A stretch of 29,257 nt of DNA, taken from a virus. Both the position numbers and the translations under genes were made by a program. The notes below the pieces were generated by a model. The model made no database searches, had not been told where the DNA came from, and saw only the letters and a list, made by a program, of their open reading frames with translations. Positions 1 to 5,801 of this stretch are shown in pieces (positions within the stretch are counted from its first letter, which is position 1; the number at the start of each line of letters is the position of its first letter). Location of the stretch: positions 1-29,257 of the IMG/VR virus record IMGVR_UViG_3300046009_003418; one strand, 5' to 3'.

Positions 1-45
1 AGTGATGATTCTATTAGGGCTTTCTTGTTTGTCGGTCAGCCTTGA
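1..45 (+). CDS. possible 3' end of an upstream gene (partial)
   Basis: Frame 1 is open from the window edge to a TGA at 43-45, giving 14 codons (SDDSIRAFLFVGQP). The stop lies 8 bases before the tRNA-Leu gene. The same tight stop-then-tRNA arrangement occurs at 10249-10251, which is the only support for this being the tail of a real gene. The stretch is too short to identify and could be untranslated leader. Confidence 0.25.
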   Translation, partial: SDDSIRAFLFVGQP

Positions 46-53
46 TTCGTTTT

Positions 54-140
54 GCGGGTGTGGTGGAATTGGTAGACACAGCAGACTCAAAATCTGCCGC
101 CGCATGGGTCGGCATGGGGGTTCGACTCCCTCCACCCGCA
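54..140 (+). tRNA. tRNA-Leu (anticodon CAA)
   Basis: This is a class II tRNA with a long variable arm. The acceptor stem GCGGGTG (54-60) pairs with CACCCGC (133-139), followed by discriminator A at 140. The D-arm has the leucine-type GTGGAATTGGTAGACAC. The anticodon loop CTCAAAA gives anticodon CAA, reading UUG, and the T loop is TTCGACT. No CCA is encoded. UUG is common in the surrounding phage genes, so the tRNA probably supplements translation of the phage's own messages. Confidence 0.95.
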
Positions 141-141
141 T

Positions 142-212
142 TGGGGGATCGTCTAACGGCAGGACACGGGGTTTTGGTCCCCGGTATCTAGGTTCAAATC
201 CTAGTCCCCCAG
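142..212 (+). tRNA. tRNA-Gln (anticodon UUG)
   Basis: The acceptor TGGGGGA (142-148) pairs with TCCCCCA (205-211), with discriminator G at 212. The anticodon loop TTTTGGT gives anticodon UUG, reading CAA (and CAG by wobble). The T arm is CTAGG-TTCAAAT-CCTAG. The gene begins one base after the preceding tRNA-Leu, so the two are probably processed from one transcript. Confidence 0.95.
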
Positions 213-301
213 TTAACATTCTGTAAAGAGTTTGTTAACACCGTAAGAATCAGCCTGTTTTCTACGACTATAAGAACATAAAGTCTTACAAAGGATAAGT
301 C
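213..301 (+). promoter_or_regulatory. leader between the tRNAs and the first + strand gene
   Basis: This is the longest non-coding gap before the early operon. Two copies of the palindromic hexamer GTTAAC lie at 212-217 and 234-239, the first overlapping the end of the tRNA. A TATAAG hexamer at 269-274 could be a -10 element, but no good -35 lies at a normal distance. The purine-rich AAAGGA at 290-295 is the ribosome-binding site for the gene starting at 302. A promoter here is only a possibility. Confidence 0.25.
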
Positions 302-481
302 ATGTATACTACTGCTTATGAGAATATCTATCAGCATATCTATATGAATCATTATATTCATAATGATTCTCTAGAAGAGAGGGCGTGTATTAAGATTATT
401 CTTAATGATATTCAACGTATGATTGATGAGGAGTACGAGTTGCATAACGAGTTTTTTGAGAAGGTTGGTCTTGATGACTAG
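302..481 (+). CDS. hypothetical protein, 59 aa
   Basis: A 59-residue acidic protein starts at ATG 302, 6 bases after an AAAGGA ribosome-binding site. It begins MYTTAYENIYQHIYMNHYIH and ends FFEKVGLDD. It is rich in Tyr, His and Ile, with a helical, charged second half. I recognise no family. It is the first gene of the coupled early series, and its stop overlaps the next start by 8 bases (ATGACTAG). Function unknown; small early phage proteins of this kind are often host-takeover factors, but nothing here demonstrates that. Confidence 0.6.
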   Translation: MYTTAYENIYQHIYMNHYIHNDSLEERACIKIILNDIQRMIDEEYELHNEFFEKVGLDD

Positions 482-641
482 TGATGATTATCCTTATTGG
501 AGTGAGGACGAATGGTATTCTAGCGAGTATGCTGATAGTATGAGCGAGTTGCTTGAGGCTTTGCGTAGAGAGTACGAGGCTAATTTGTATAAGGATGATG
601 ATGATTACCCTTTTGAGGTAAGGTGGGATCCTAATGTCTAA
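474..641 (+). CDS. hypothetical acidic protein, 55 aa
   Basis: The start is placed at ATG 474, which overlaps the upstream stop by 8 bases and follows a GAGAAGG purine tract. An earlier in-frame ATG at 423 would lie deep inside the upstream gene. The protein is extremely acidic and aromatic (MTSDDYPYWSEDEWYSSEYA at the N-terminus, KDDDDYPFEVRWDP near the end). No family is recognised. Its charge would suit a DNA-mimic or a protein-binding inhibitor, but that is speculation. Confidence 0.6.
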   Translation: MTSDDYPYWSEDEWYSSEYADSMSELLEALRREYEANLYKDDDDYPFEVRWDPNV

Positions 642-891
642 GAAGAAGCGTACTGAGCATGAGGCTACGATTGTGTATAAGCATAAGCCGGGTCGTCCGT
701 CTGGTATGACTCCTCAGATGTACTGGTATTTGAAGGTTGATGGGGATAAGATCGGTAAGACTACTACGCTTAATGCTGCTGCTGATTTGTTGTTGGAGCA
801 TGGGTATAAGGTGTGGGCTTGGCGTAGGGATTTTAAGAAGAGTGGTGCTCCTGCGTGGAGGGCTACTGTGATTAAGGAGCATAATGTTTAA
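634..891 (+). CDS. hypothetical basic protein, 85 aa
   Basis: This gene overlaps the previous one by 8 bases (ATGTCTAA). The N-terminus is lysine-rich (MSKKKRTEHEATIVYKHKPG), followed by a possible beta hairpin (YWYLKVDGDKIGKTTT) and a helix (LNAAADLLLEHGYKVWAW). The segment GDKIGKTTT superficially resembles a P-loop, but the spacing and surrounding fold do not fit a real NTPase of this length. The protein is basic overall, so nucleic-acid binding is possible. No family is recognised. Confidence 0.6.
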   Translation: MSKKKRTEHEATIVYKHKPGRPSGMTPQMYWYLKVDGDKIGKTTTLNAAADLLLEHGYKVWAWRRDFKKSGAPAWRATVIKEHNV

Positions 892-1072
892 GTTTGCTAG
901 CAAGGGCGATAATCATAATAATGAGTCCGCGCTTTTCTATAATGGTCAGCGCCTCTTGACTGTGTATGCTGCTGTTGTGAATGATGAGGTCAGTATTATT
1001 GTGGATGATGGTACTGATGTGACTAAGGTTATGTGGGAGGATTATCTAGAGGATCATGAGCATGCTGATTGA
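884..1072 (+). CDS. hypothetical protein, 62 aa
   Basis: This gene again overlaps its upstream neighbour by 8 bases (ATGTTTAA). The sequence looks like a small beta-rich fold (ALFYNGQRLLTVYAAVV, then VSIIVDDGTDV) with an acidic C-terminus (EDYLEDHEHAD). No family is recognised. It directly precedes, and is translationally coupled to, the predicted exonuclease gene. Confidence 0.6.
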   Translation: MFKFASKGDNHNNESALFYNGQRLLTVYAAVVNDEVSIIVDDGTDVTKVMWEDYLEDHEHAD

Positions 1073-1889
1073 GGCTCTTAAAGCGTCGCTAAGCGCGCCT
1101 CGTAATGATGGTATGCTGCATTTCTCTCAGCACCTACAGCACGATAGGCACGCCGTATTGTATATGACGCATGGGTATCCTAGTGTTGTGCCTTCGTGGG
1201 GTAGACTATTTCCTCTGGTTCAGGGCACTGGTGTGCATGAGACTGTGCATGCGCATATGCCTAGCATTGTGGATAGTTATACTGCTGAGTATCCGCTTAA
1301 TGTGACTGATGGGTTTAAGTATCCTTGGACTGGTACGGTGGATGCGTTTGCCAGATACGATAATGCTAATTGGATCCTTGATTATAAAACTATCAGTGGT
1401 GCTGGCATGTTCTTTCTTGGCGAGGAGCCTAAGGAGGATCATGTGTGGCAAGTGTCGGCGTATGCTGCGTTTGCTCCGAAGACTCGTAATTGGCGCACAG
1501 CGATTATCTACTTGCCGTCTAGTCCTGATTATAAGCGTAATTGGGAAGAGCCCGTGATGCTAGAGTTTGATCCTCTACCTGAGCATATTATTAGGGGTAG
1601 GATGCTTGAGGTCGAAGAGGCTATTGATGAGTATATGGTTAGTGGTGTGCTGCCTGATTGGCCTGAGCCGTCGTATGTTTGGAAGAAGCGTGGTCAGACG
1701 TGGCATTTGGAGGAACGACCACACTATACTAGTATGTTTTGTCCTTGGAATAGTCTTCATGATGATCCGTGTAAGTGTGGGGATCAAACACTACTTGTCA
1801 TTGCGAAGTATAAGAATGGTACATTGAAGGTTGAAGACGGGTATGATATAATTGTGGAGAAGATTGGAGAGCCTGATGAGGATCAGTAA
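1062..1889 (+). CDS. PD-(D/E)XK superfamily nuclease (RecB/Cas4-like exonuclease)
   Basis: This 275-aa protein carries the ordered motifs of RecB/Cas4-type nucleases: GTGVHE (residues 55-60, metal-binding His), GTVDAF (91-96, Asp94), ILDYKT (105-110, the D-x-K catalytic pair) and HVWQVSAYA (127-135, the conserved Gln and Tyr of motif QhxxY). Three cysteines near residues 227-239 (CPW...CKCG) recall the C-terminal Cys cluster of Cas4/AddB, but a fourth N-terminal Cys is missing, so an Fe-S cluster is doubtful. ATG 1062 was chosen because it lies 9 bases after GAGG; ATG 1056 is only 3 bases away. The Rad52-like gene just downstream suggests an exonuclease-annealase recombination pair working on replicating phage DNA ends. 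Confidence 0.8.
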   Translation: MLIEALKASLSAPRNDGMLHFSQHLQHDRHAVLYMTHGYPSVVPSWGRLFPLVQGTGVHETVHAHMPSIVDSYTAEYPLNVTDGFKYPWTGTVDAFARYDNANWILDYKTISGAGMFFLGEEPKEDHVWQVSAYAAFAPKTRNWRTAIIYLPSSPDYKRNWEEPVMLEFDPLPEHIIRGRMLEVEEAIDEYMVSGVLPDWPEPSYVWKKRGQTWHLEERPHYTSMFCPWNSLHDDPCKCGDQTLLVIAKYKNGTLKVEDGYDIIVEKIGEPDEDQ

Positions 1890-2070
1890 ATTCTATCATC
1901 GTTATAAGCCTTGGCGTAAGCGAGTGGAGATTGATGATGCTACGCTTGCTCTTGCGGCTAGTATGGGTTGGGTAGAGTTGTATCGTGGAGAGTGGTTCTT
2001 CACGGAGAAGGGTAATGCTGGTTTGCAGATCGCTATTGATACATTTAAGAAGGAGCGTCATGATTCCTGA
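1876..2070 (+). CDS. hypothetical protein, 64 aa
   Basis: The start is set at ATG 1876, which follows GGAGAGCCTG and overlaps the nuclease stop by 14 bases; an in-frame ATG at 1852 lies further inside the nuclease gene. The protein has a basic N-terminus (MRISKFYHRYKPWRKRVEID) and then a region resembling a small winged-helix or phage DUF fold (ATLALAASMGWVELYRGEWFFTEKG). A DNA-binding role is plausible from the charge and from its position between a nuclease and an annealing protein, but no family is recognised. Confidence 0.55.
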   Translation: MRISKFYHRYKPWRKRVEIDDATLALAASMGWVELYRGEWFFTEKGNAGLQIAIDTFKKERHDS

Positions 2071-2686
2071 CGAACTTACTCGTCGCTTTCATCATTCGCA
2101 GGTTCGTAAGAACCAGTCGAATCAGGATTACGTTAGCATCGATGGTTACATTAATCGTCTTAACGAGGTGCTTGGGCATAAGTGGGCGTGGAGTGTTAAT
2201 CATTGGGAGTTTCGTGATGGGCCTCCTACGGCTAAGGGTAAGCCGCAGTATATTGCTGTGGTCAGTGGTACGCTGATGGTTATGCTTGATGATATTGGTG
2301 TGGTCAGTGTTGATGGTGATGGTGGTGGGTATCTCACATCGCAGCGTGGCCTTATCAGCCGTGATGGTATTGGTGCTGGGTTTAATTTTGATCCTGATAC
2401 TTCTGTGAAAACTGCGCAGGCTGAGGCCTTGAAGAAGGCTTGCCACCAGTTTGGTATTGCATTGTACTTGTGGAGTGAGGACGAGCGTGGTTATGTGGAG
2501 TTGCAGCGCAAGGCTATGACTGATGATCTTTCTCTTAAGCGTCTTGTCATGGAGTACGTGAATGATAATATGGGGCTTGATCCTGATGAGCAGCCGCAGC
2601 GCGAGGATATTGTGAAGTGTCTTGGCATTGAGGATCTTAGTGTTGAGAACATGCGGGCTGTACTTATTGATCGGGGTGTGCTATAA
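2060..2686 (+). CDS. Rad52/Rad22-like single-strand annealing protein
   Basis: A 208-aa protein. It begins with the element DGYINRLNEVLGHKWAWSVN (residues 28-47), typical of the Rad52/Rad22 family, then a beta-rich core (QYIAVVSGTLMVML) with a glycine-rich turn (DGDGGG), and KTAQAEALKKACHQFGIALY (117-136), matching the family's conserved helix (a K/D-ALKRAxxxFG pattern). Such proteins form rings that anneal complementary single strands during recombination-dependent replication or repair. The start at 2060 follows AGGAG; upstream in-frame codons would extend into the preceding gene. The C-terminal ~60 residues are acidic and may contact SSB or the nuclease. Upstream, the RecB-like nuclease supplies the likely partner. 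Confidence 0.75.
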   Translation: MIPDELTRRFHHSQVRKNQSNQDYVSIDGYINRLNEVLGHKWAWSVNHWEFRDGPPTAKGKPQYIAVVSGTLMVMLDDIGVVSVDGDGGGYLTSQRGLISRDGIGAGFNFDPDTSVKTAQAEALKKACHQFGIALYLWSEDERGYVELQRKAMTDDLSLKRLVMEYVNDNMGLDPDEQPQREDIVKCLGIEDLSVENMRAVLIDRGVL

Positions 2687-2787
2687 TGCGTAGCGTTGTC
2701 GGGTGGGTATTTATCGTGCTGATGATCATGTGGATGCTGCTTATGCTTATGAGCGAGCCGATGTTTAATGGGGTCTGGTTTCTTTGA
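2686..2787 (+). CDS. tiny single-pass membrane protein, 33 aa
   Basis: ATG 2686 overlaps the annealase stop (TAATG) and the TGA at 2785-2787 overlaps the TTG start of the polymerase, so the frame is tightly nested in the operon. The product is almost all hydrophobic: VVGWVFIVLMIMWMLLMLM spans residues 4-22, preceded by Arg and followed by the short tail SEPMFNGVWFL. This is a single transmembrane helix with a likely cytoplasmic N-terminus. The role is unknown; it could be a small membrane anchor or a lysis/superinfection factor. The exact stop/start overlaps at both ends are the main reason to believe it is real. Confidence 0.5.
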   Translation: MRSVVGWVFIVLMIMWMLLMLMSEPMFNGVWFL

Positions 2788-3722
2788 TTCTTGCTATTGA
2801 CACTGAGACAACTGGTGTTGGCTGGTACGATCAAGCCTTCATGATCAGTGCTGCGACTGGGGATTTCACTCGCGTGTATGATCAACGCTCAGTGTCTAGT
2901 GCTGCGTGGGAAGATGTAATTGAGGAGACGGTTATCAGCCTGTGCGAGGCTAAGAGTATCATTATGCATAACGCGAAGTTTGATATTCAAAAGTTGTGCA
3001 GACTAGGCGTCCCGCTCAGTATCTTCATGGATACTTCGCGTTGGGAGGACACGCAAGCGATTGCGCATCTCATTGATGAGCAACAGTCTACTGGGCTGAA
3101 GTATCTTGCGCGTACTGTGCTTGGCGAGGAGACTGACGAGGACGAGGTACTTAAAGTGTGGCGGCGTAAGAATAAGATTAAGAAGGATGAGGGGTATTAT
3201 CCTATTCCCTATGATATTCTCGCGCCGTACGCTGCTAAGGATGCGGAGTTTACGCTGCGACTCTACCAAGAATTGTGGCCGCGTTTCCCAGAGAGCCTCT
3301 ACGAGTTGTATAATACTGAGAAGAAACTGACACTCGCATTGCTCAGCATTGAAACGTGTGGTTTTAAGATTGATAATGAGTATGTTAGTGCTAAGCGTAA
3401 GGAGTATGGTGATCGGATTTACAAACTTAAGTCTAGTATTGGGAAGATTGCTGGAAAAGACTTCAACCCCCAGTCCCACCAGCAGGTCCTTGCCGCCCTC
3501 AAACAGCGAGGAATCAGAGTTGATTCGACTTCAAAGGAGACTCTTGCGGGGCTGGATGATGAACTAGCCCAACTGATTCTAGAGTTGCGTGAGGCTAATA
3601 AAATCAAAGCAACGTACTTTGATGCTCTTGCTGAGGAGGCTAAGCAGGGCTTGTTGCATCCCAACTTTCGTCAGCACGGCACGAGGACTGGTCGTATGAG
3701 TAGTGGGAGCGCAGAAGCATGA
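2784..3722 (+). CDS. DNA polymerase A, N-terminal half (3'-5' exonuclease and thumb)
   Basis: A 312-aa protein starting at TTG 2784. It has the proofreading exonuclease of family-A polymerases: ExoI AIDTETT (residues 4-10), ExoII HNAKFD (62-67) and ExoIII YAAKDA (149-154). The start of the polymerase domain follows (EKKLTLALLSIETCGFKID, then DFNPQSHQQVL). It ends with the conserved GTRTGRMSSG (299-308), then SAEA and a TGA whose bases overlap the next ATG. The family sequence should continue through NxQNIP into the palm and fingers; that remainder is encoded separately at 4829-5569. No 5'-3' exonuclease domain is present, as is usual in phage enzymes. It presumably associates with the C-terminal half to form the replicative polymerase. 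Confidence 0.85.
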   Translation: MILAIDTETTGVGWYDQAFMISAATGDFTRVYDQRSVSSAAWEDVIEETVISLCEAKSIIMHNAKFDIQKLCRLGVPLSIFMDTSRWEDTQAIAHLIDEQQSTGLKYLARTVLGEETDEDEVLKVWRRKNKIKKDEGYYPIPYDILAPYAAKDAEFTLRLYQELWPRFPESLYELYNTEKKLTLALLSIETCGFKIDNEYVSAKRKEYGDRIYKLKSSIGKIAGKDFNPQSHQQVLAALKQRGIRVDSTSKETLAGLDDELAQLILELREANKIKATYFDALAEEAKQGLLHPNFRQHGTRTGRMSSGSAEA

Positions 3723-3919
3723 GCGACAAAACTCAACACCAAGAAGCGCAAGAACTGATTGATTGGACGAGAACCAATGGTGATCCCGGATGGGTAACCA
3801 ACAGATCGGTTATCGGACTGTTCAGTGTGATTTGTGAACTACAAGATCGTCTTGATGCTATTGAAAGACGCTTTTCCGCAGCGACTAATGCACTAGAAGA
3901 AGGACAAACAAATGATTAG
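3719..3919 (+). CDS. hypothetical protein in the polymerase cassette, 66 aa
   Basis: It begins at ATG 3719, overlapping the polymerase stop by 4 bases (ATGA), and ends 8 bases inside the glycosyltransferase gene. The sequence is polar and helical, with a heptad-like segment (VICELQDRLDAIERRFSAAT) suggesting a short coiled coil. No family is recognised. Codon use is richer in A and C than the T-ending codons of the surrounding early genes. Confidence 0.55.
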   Translation: MSDKTQHQEAQELIDWTRTNGDPGWVTNRSVIGLFSVICELQDRLDAIERRFSAATNALEEGQTND

Positions 3920-4682
3920 TATTATCACACCTACCTACGAAACTAGTCCTGATACTCTTGCGCGAACATGGAATAGTCTAAAGAATCAGACGTACTGGCC
4001 GTGGGAATGGATCGTCTGGGATGACTCGTATACCACAAGTACGTGGTCACAAGTCTACGGTTTCTGCTCTGATGAGCGATACAATATCAGTCTGTTTCGT
4101 AGTCACGTACATTCTGGTATCATCGGACAGATCAAGCGTTGGGGTTTCATGGTAGCCAGTGGCGACATTCTCGTGGAGTTGGATCATGATGACGAGTTGA
4201 CTCCAAACGCACTAGAAGAGATTAACAAGGCGTTTAAGGATGCTGAGGTTGGTTTTGTTTATTCTGATTGTAGTGAGATTCATCCTAACGGAGAGTCGCA
4301 TCGTTACCCTGAGGGCTGGGCGTTTGGTTATGGCAAAGAGTATTATGATGAGGAGCATGGCTTGTGGGTCATGCAAGCACCAGAGATTAATGCTACGACT
4401 CTAAGTCATATCGTTAGCGTACCCAATCATGTACGCTCGTGGCGCGCTAGCGTGTATCACGAACTCGACGGCCATAATCCCACGCTGCGAGTTGCTGATG
4501 ATTACGAGTTGATCGTACGTACCGCTCTGCATACCAAGACAAAGCATATCAACAAGTTGTTGTATAAGCAGTATATTAATCCTAATTCTGCGCAGCGCGT
4601 ACATAATGCTGAGATTCAAACACAAGTTAAGCGTATTAGCGAGCAGTATCATGATAAGATCAGAGCCGTGTTTGATGTTTGA
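3912..4682 (+). CDS. GT2-family (GT-A fold) glycosyltransferase
   Basis: A 256-aa protein opening with the family-2 nucleotide-sugar binding signature ISIITPTYETSPDTLARTW (residues 2-20) and LKNQTYWPWEWIVWDDS (23-39). The metal-binding acidic motif follows in GDILVELDHDDELTPNAL (84-101), and a probable acceptor/catalytic acidic segment (VADDYELIVRTA) lies near residue 200. No transmembrane helix or signal peptide is seen, so it should act in the cytoplasm, transferring a sugar from a nucleotide donor. The acceptor is unknown: modified DNA bases, a virion protein or host glycan precursors are all possible. It starts after AAGGACAAACA and overlaps both cassette neighbours by 8 bases. Its position inside a polymerase gene is highly unusual. 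Confidence 0.85.
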   Translation: MISIITPTYETSPDTLARTWNSLKNQTYWPWEWIVWDDSYTTSTWSQVYGFCSDERYNISLFRSHVHSGIIGQIKRWGFMVASGDILVELDHDDELTPNALEEINKAFKDAEVGFVYSDCSEIHPNGESHRYPEGWAFGYGKEYYDEEHGLWVMQAPEINATTLSHIVSVPNHVRSWRASVYHELDGHNPTLRVADDYELIVRTALHTKTKHINKLLYKQYINPNSAQRVHNAEIQTQVKRISEQYHDKIRAVFDV

Positions 4683-4851
4683 TGAGGACGAGTGGGACTT
4701 GTACCTAGTTAACATGCAGGATTTGACAACTGGCGAAGAAGTTGGTAAAATGTGGCCCGTATACGCAACCAACTATGATCATGCTATTAGTATTTACCAA
4801 CTGATGCTGATGATTTGCGAGGATAATAGTGAACGTTCAGAATATTCCTAG
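4675..4851 (+). CDS. hypothetical protein in the polymerase cassette, 58 aa
   Basis: ATG 4675 overlaps the glycosyltransferase stop by 8 bases (ATGTTTGA). The sequence MFDEDEWDLYLVNMQDLTTG followed by KMWPVYATNYDHAISIYQLM looks like a small alpha/beta fold; no family is recognised. Its final residues (about SERSEYS) are read from the beginning of the polymerase C-terminal gene in another frame, giving a 23-base overlap. This suggests the original end of the gene was lost when the cassette joined the polymerase sequence, or that the overlap is used for translational coupling. Confidence 0.5.
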   Translation: MFDEDEWDLYLVNMQDLTTGEEVGKMWPVYATNYDHAISIYQLMLMICEDNSERSEYS

Positions 4852-5569
4852 AACACAAAAGGATGTAAAGCGTGCCTTCGTACCGAAACTTGACGCATTC
4901 TTATTCTTCGACTACAAAGCGATTGAGGTCCGTCTCCTCGCATACTACCTTGCGGCAGCAATTGGTGATGATTCGCTGGCTACCGAAATTAATAATGGTG
5001 CGGATCCCCATGCTAATACCGCGCGGGGACTCTACAACACTAACGAGGTATCAGACGAGCAGAGGCAAGTTGGAAAGACCCTAAACTTTTCTATCATTTA
5101 TGGTGGTGGTACTCCCACTATCATGCGACAATTGGGCGTGTCATTCACTGAGGCTCGACGCTTGTTGAAGGCTTATCATGATACTCGTCCCGGCATTAAG
5201 CGACTCAACCAGAACATTGGCGAGACACTACTAGCAAGGGGTTATATTCAAAGTCTCTATGGTCGGCACCTGCACGTTCAAGAAGAGCACAAGGCACTGA
5301 ACGCTCTTATTCAAGGCTCTGCCGCAGACCTCATGCGGGATAGTGTAGTGCGCGTATGGGAACGCCTCCTTAACGGAGACTTCATGTCGCACATGGTGAA
5401 CATTGTACACGACGAGATTATCATTGATGCGGATAAGGAGGAGATAAACACTCTAGTTACTCTCATTCCATCGCTAATGGGGAATAAAACCGTAGAGAAA
5501 TTCGTTAATATAGATACTGATTGTGAAATTTCCTACACGAATTGGGCGGAGAAAAGTACGTATGAGTGA
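4829..5569 (+). CDS. DNA polymerase A, C-terminal half (palm and fingers)
   Basis: A 246-aa protein that begins in the middle of a conserved polymerase segment (NVQNIPR at residues 2-8). It has motif A DYKAIEVR (28-35, catalytic Asp28), motif B RQVGKTLNFSIIYGGG (79-94, the O-helix Arg, Lys, Phe and Tyr-Gly) and motif C VHDE (193-196, catalytic Asp195), plus NALIQGSAADLMR. All polymerase catalytic residues are therefore present. It is read from GTG 4829 with GAGG 6 bases upstream; an in-frame TGA at 4811-4813 blocks any extension into the cassette. Phe81-type dNTP selection cannot be judged by eye. It should pair with the product of 2784-3722. Codons end in C more often than in the flanking genes. 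Confidence 0.88.
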   Translation: MNVQNIPRTQKDVKRAFVPKLDAFLFFDYKAIEVRLLAYYLAAAIGDDSLATEINNGADPHANTARGLYNTNEVSDEQRQVGKTLNFSIIYGGGTPTIMRQLGVSFTEARRLLKAYHDTRPGIKRLNQNIGETLLARGYIQSLYGRHLHVQEEHKALNALIQGSAADLMRDSVVRVWERLLNGDFMSHMVNIVHDEIIIDADKEEINTLVTLIPSLMGNKTVEKFVNIDTDCEISYTNWAEKSTYE

Positions 5570-5801
5570 TGATGTGAATAGTCCCGCGCATTACACGCAG
5601 GGCAGCATGGAAACTATCGAGGCTATCGAAGGTCTTAACCTTAATTATCATCAGGGTAACATCATTAAGTATGTTAGTCGGTATAATATGAAGGGCGGTA
5701 TTCAGGATTTGCAGAAGGCTCGCTGGTATCTTGATAGGCTGATTCTATTGGAAGAGCGTAAGATTTGGAAGGAGAAGGATGCTGATGGCAGTCGCCGGTA
5801 G
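5562..5801 (+). CDS. DUF3310 family protein (T7 gp1.7-like)
   Basis: 79 aa, starting at ATG 5562, 8 bases inside the end of the polymerase gene. The core VNSPAHYTQGSMETIEAIEG then YHQGNIIKYVSRY and GGIQDLQKARWYLDRLI is the characteristic DUF3310 pattern, with the conserved HY, KY.R and KA.WYL residues. This domain occurs in T7 gp1.7, a nucleotide kinase, and in many phages, usually near replication genes. The full T7 protein is longer, so kinase activity here is not assured. A role in nucleotide metabolism is consistent with the neighbouring polymerase and the ribonucleotide reductase. Confidence 0.8.
   Translation: MSDDVNSPAHYTQGSMETIEAIEGLNLNYHQGNIIKYVSRYNMKGGIQDLQKARWYLDRLILLEERKIWKEKDADGSRR

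Larger units (their letters stand above)
3719..4828 (+). other. cargo cassette separating the two DNA polymerase gene halves
   Basis: About 1.1 kb lies between TGRMSSG(SAEA) and NVQNIPR, segments that are contiguous in ordinary family-A polymerases. It carries three coupled genes: a 66-aa unknown, a GT2 glycosyltransferase and a 58-aa unknown. There is no recognisable homing endonuclease, intein splicing motif, transposase or terminal inverted repeat. A 5-base TAGTG occurs on both sides (3701-3705 and 4827-4831), too short to mean much alone. The left end is fused by an ATGA stop/start overlap; the right end supplies a GAGG ribosome-binding site and GTG start for the polymerase remainder. Exact borders cannot be fixed without an uninterrupted relative. 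Confidence 0.7.

Noticed and set aside
212-239. Paired GTTAAC palindromes as a repressor operator.
   Set aside because: Only two 6-base copies, one overlapping the tRNA end, with no repressor gene in the window; chance is a sufficient explanation.
634-891. P-loop-like segment GDKIGKTTTLNAAADLLLEHG resembling a ParA-type Walker A motif.
   Set aside because: The protein is only 85 aa, lacks Walker B and the usual Lys/Gly spacing (KGGxGKT), and the segment fits a hairpin-helix equally well. Treated as coincidence.
1062-1889. Calling the first nuclease a true Cas4 with an Fe-S cluster.
   Set aside because: The C-terminal cysteines are present, but I see no N-terminal partner Cys and no CRISPR genes or arrays nearby; RecB/Cas4-like nuclease is the safer name.
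3699-4831. Group I/II intron or intein explanation for the split polymerase.
   Set aside because: The space between the halves is fully occupied by overlapping coding frames with no room for a ribozyme core. No intein blocks (Cys/Ser start, TxxH, HN-C end) or homing endonuclease motif were found, and the second half has its own ribosome-binding site. An RNA test is still warranted.
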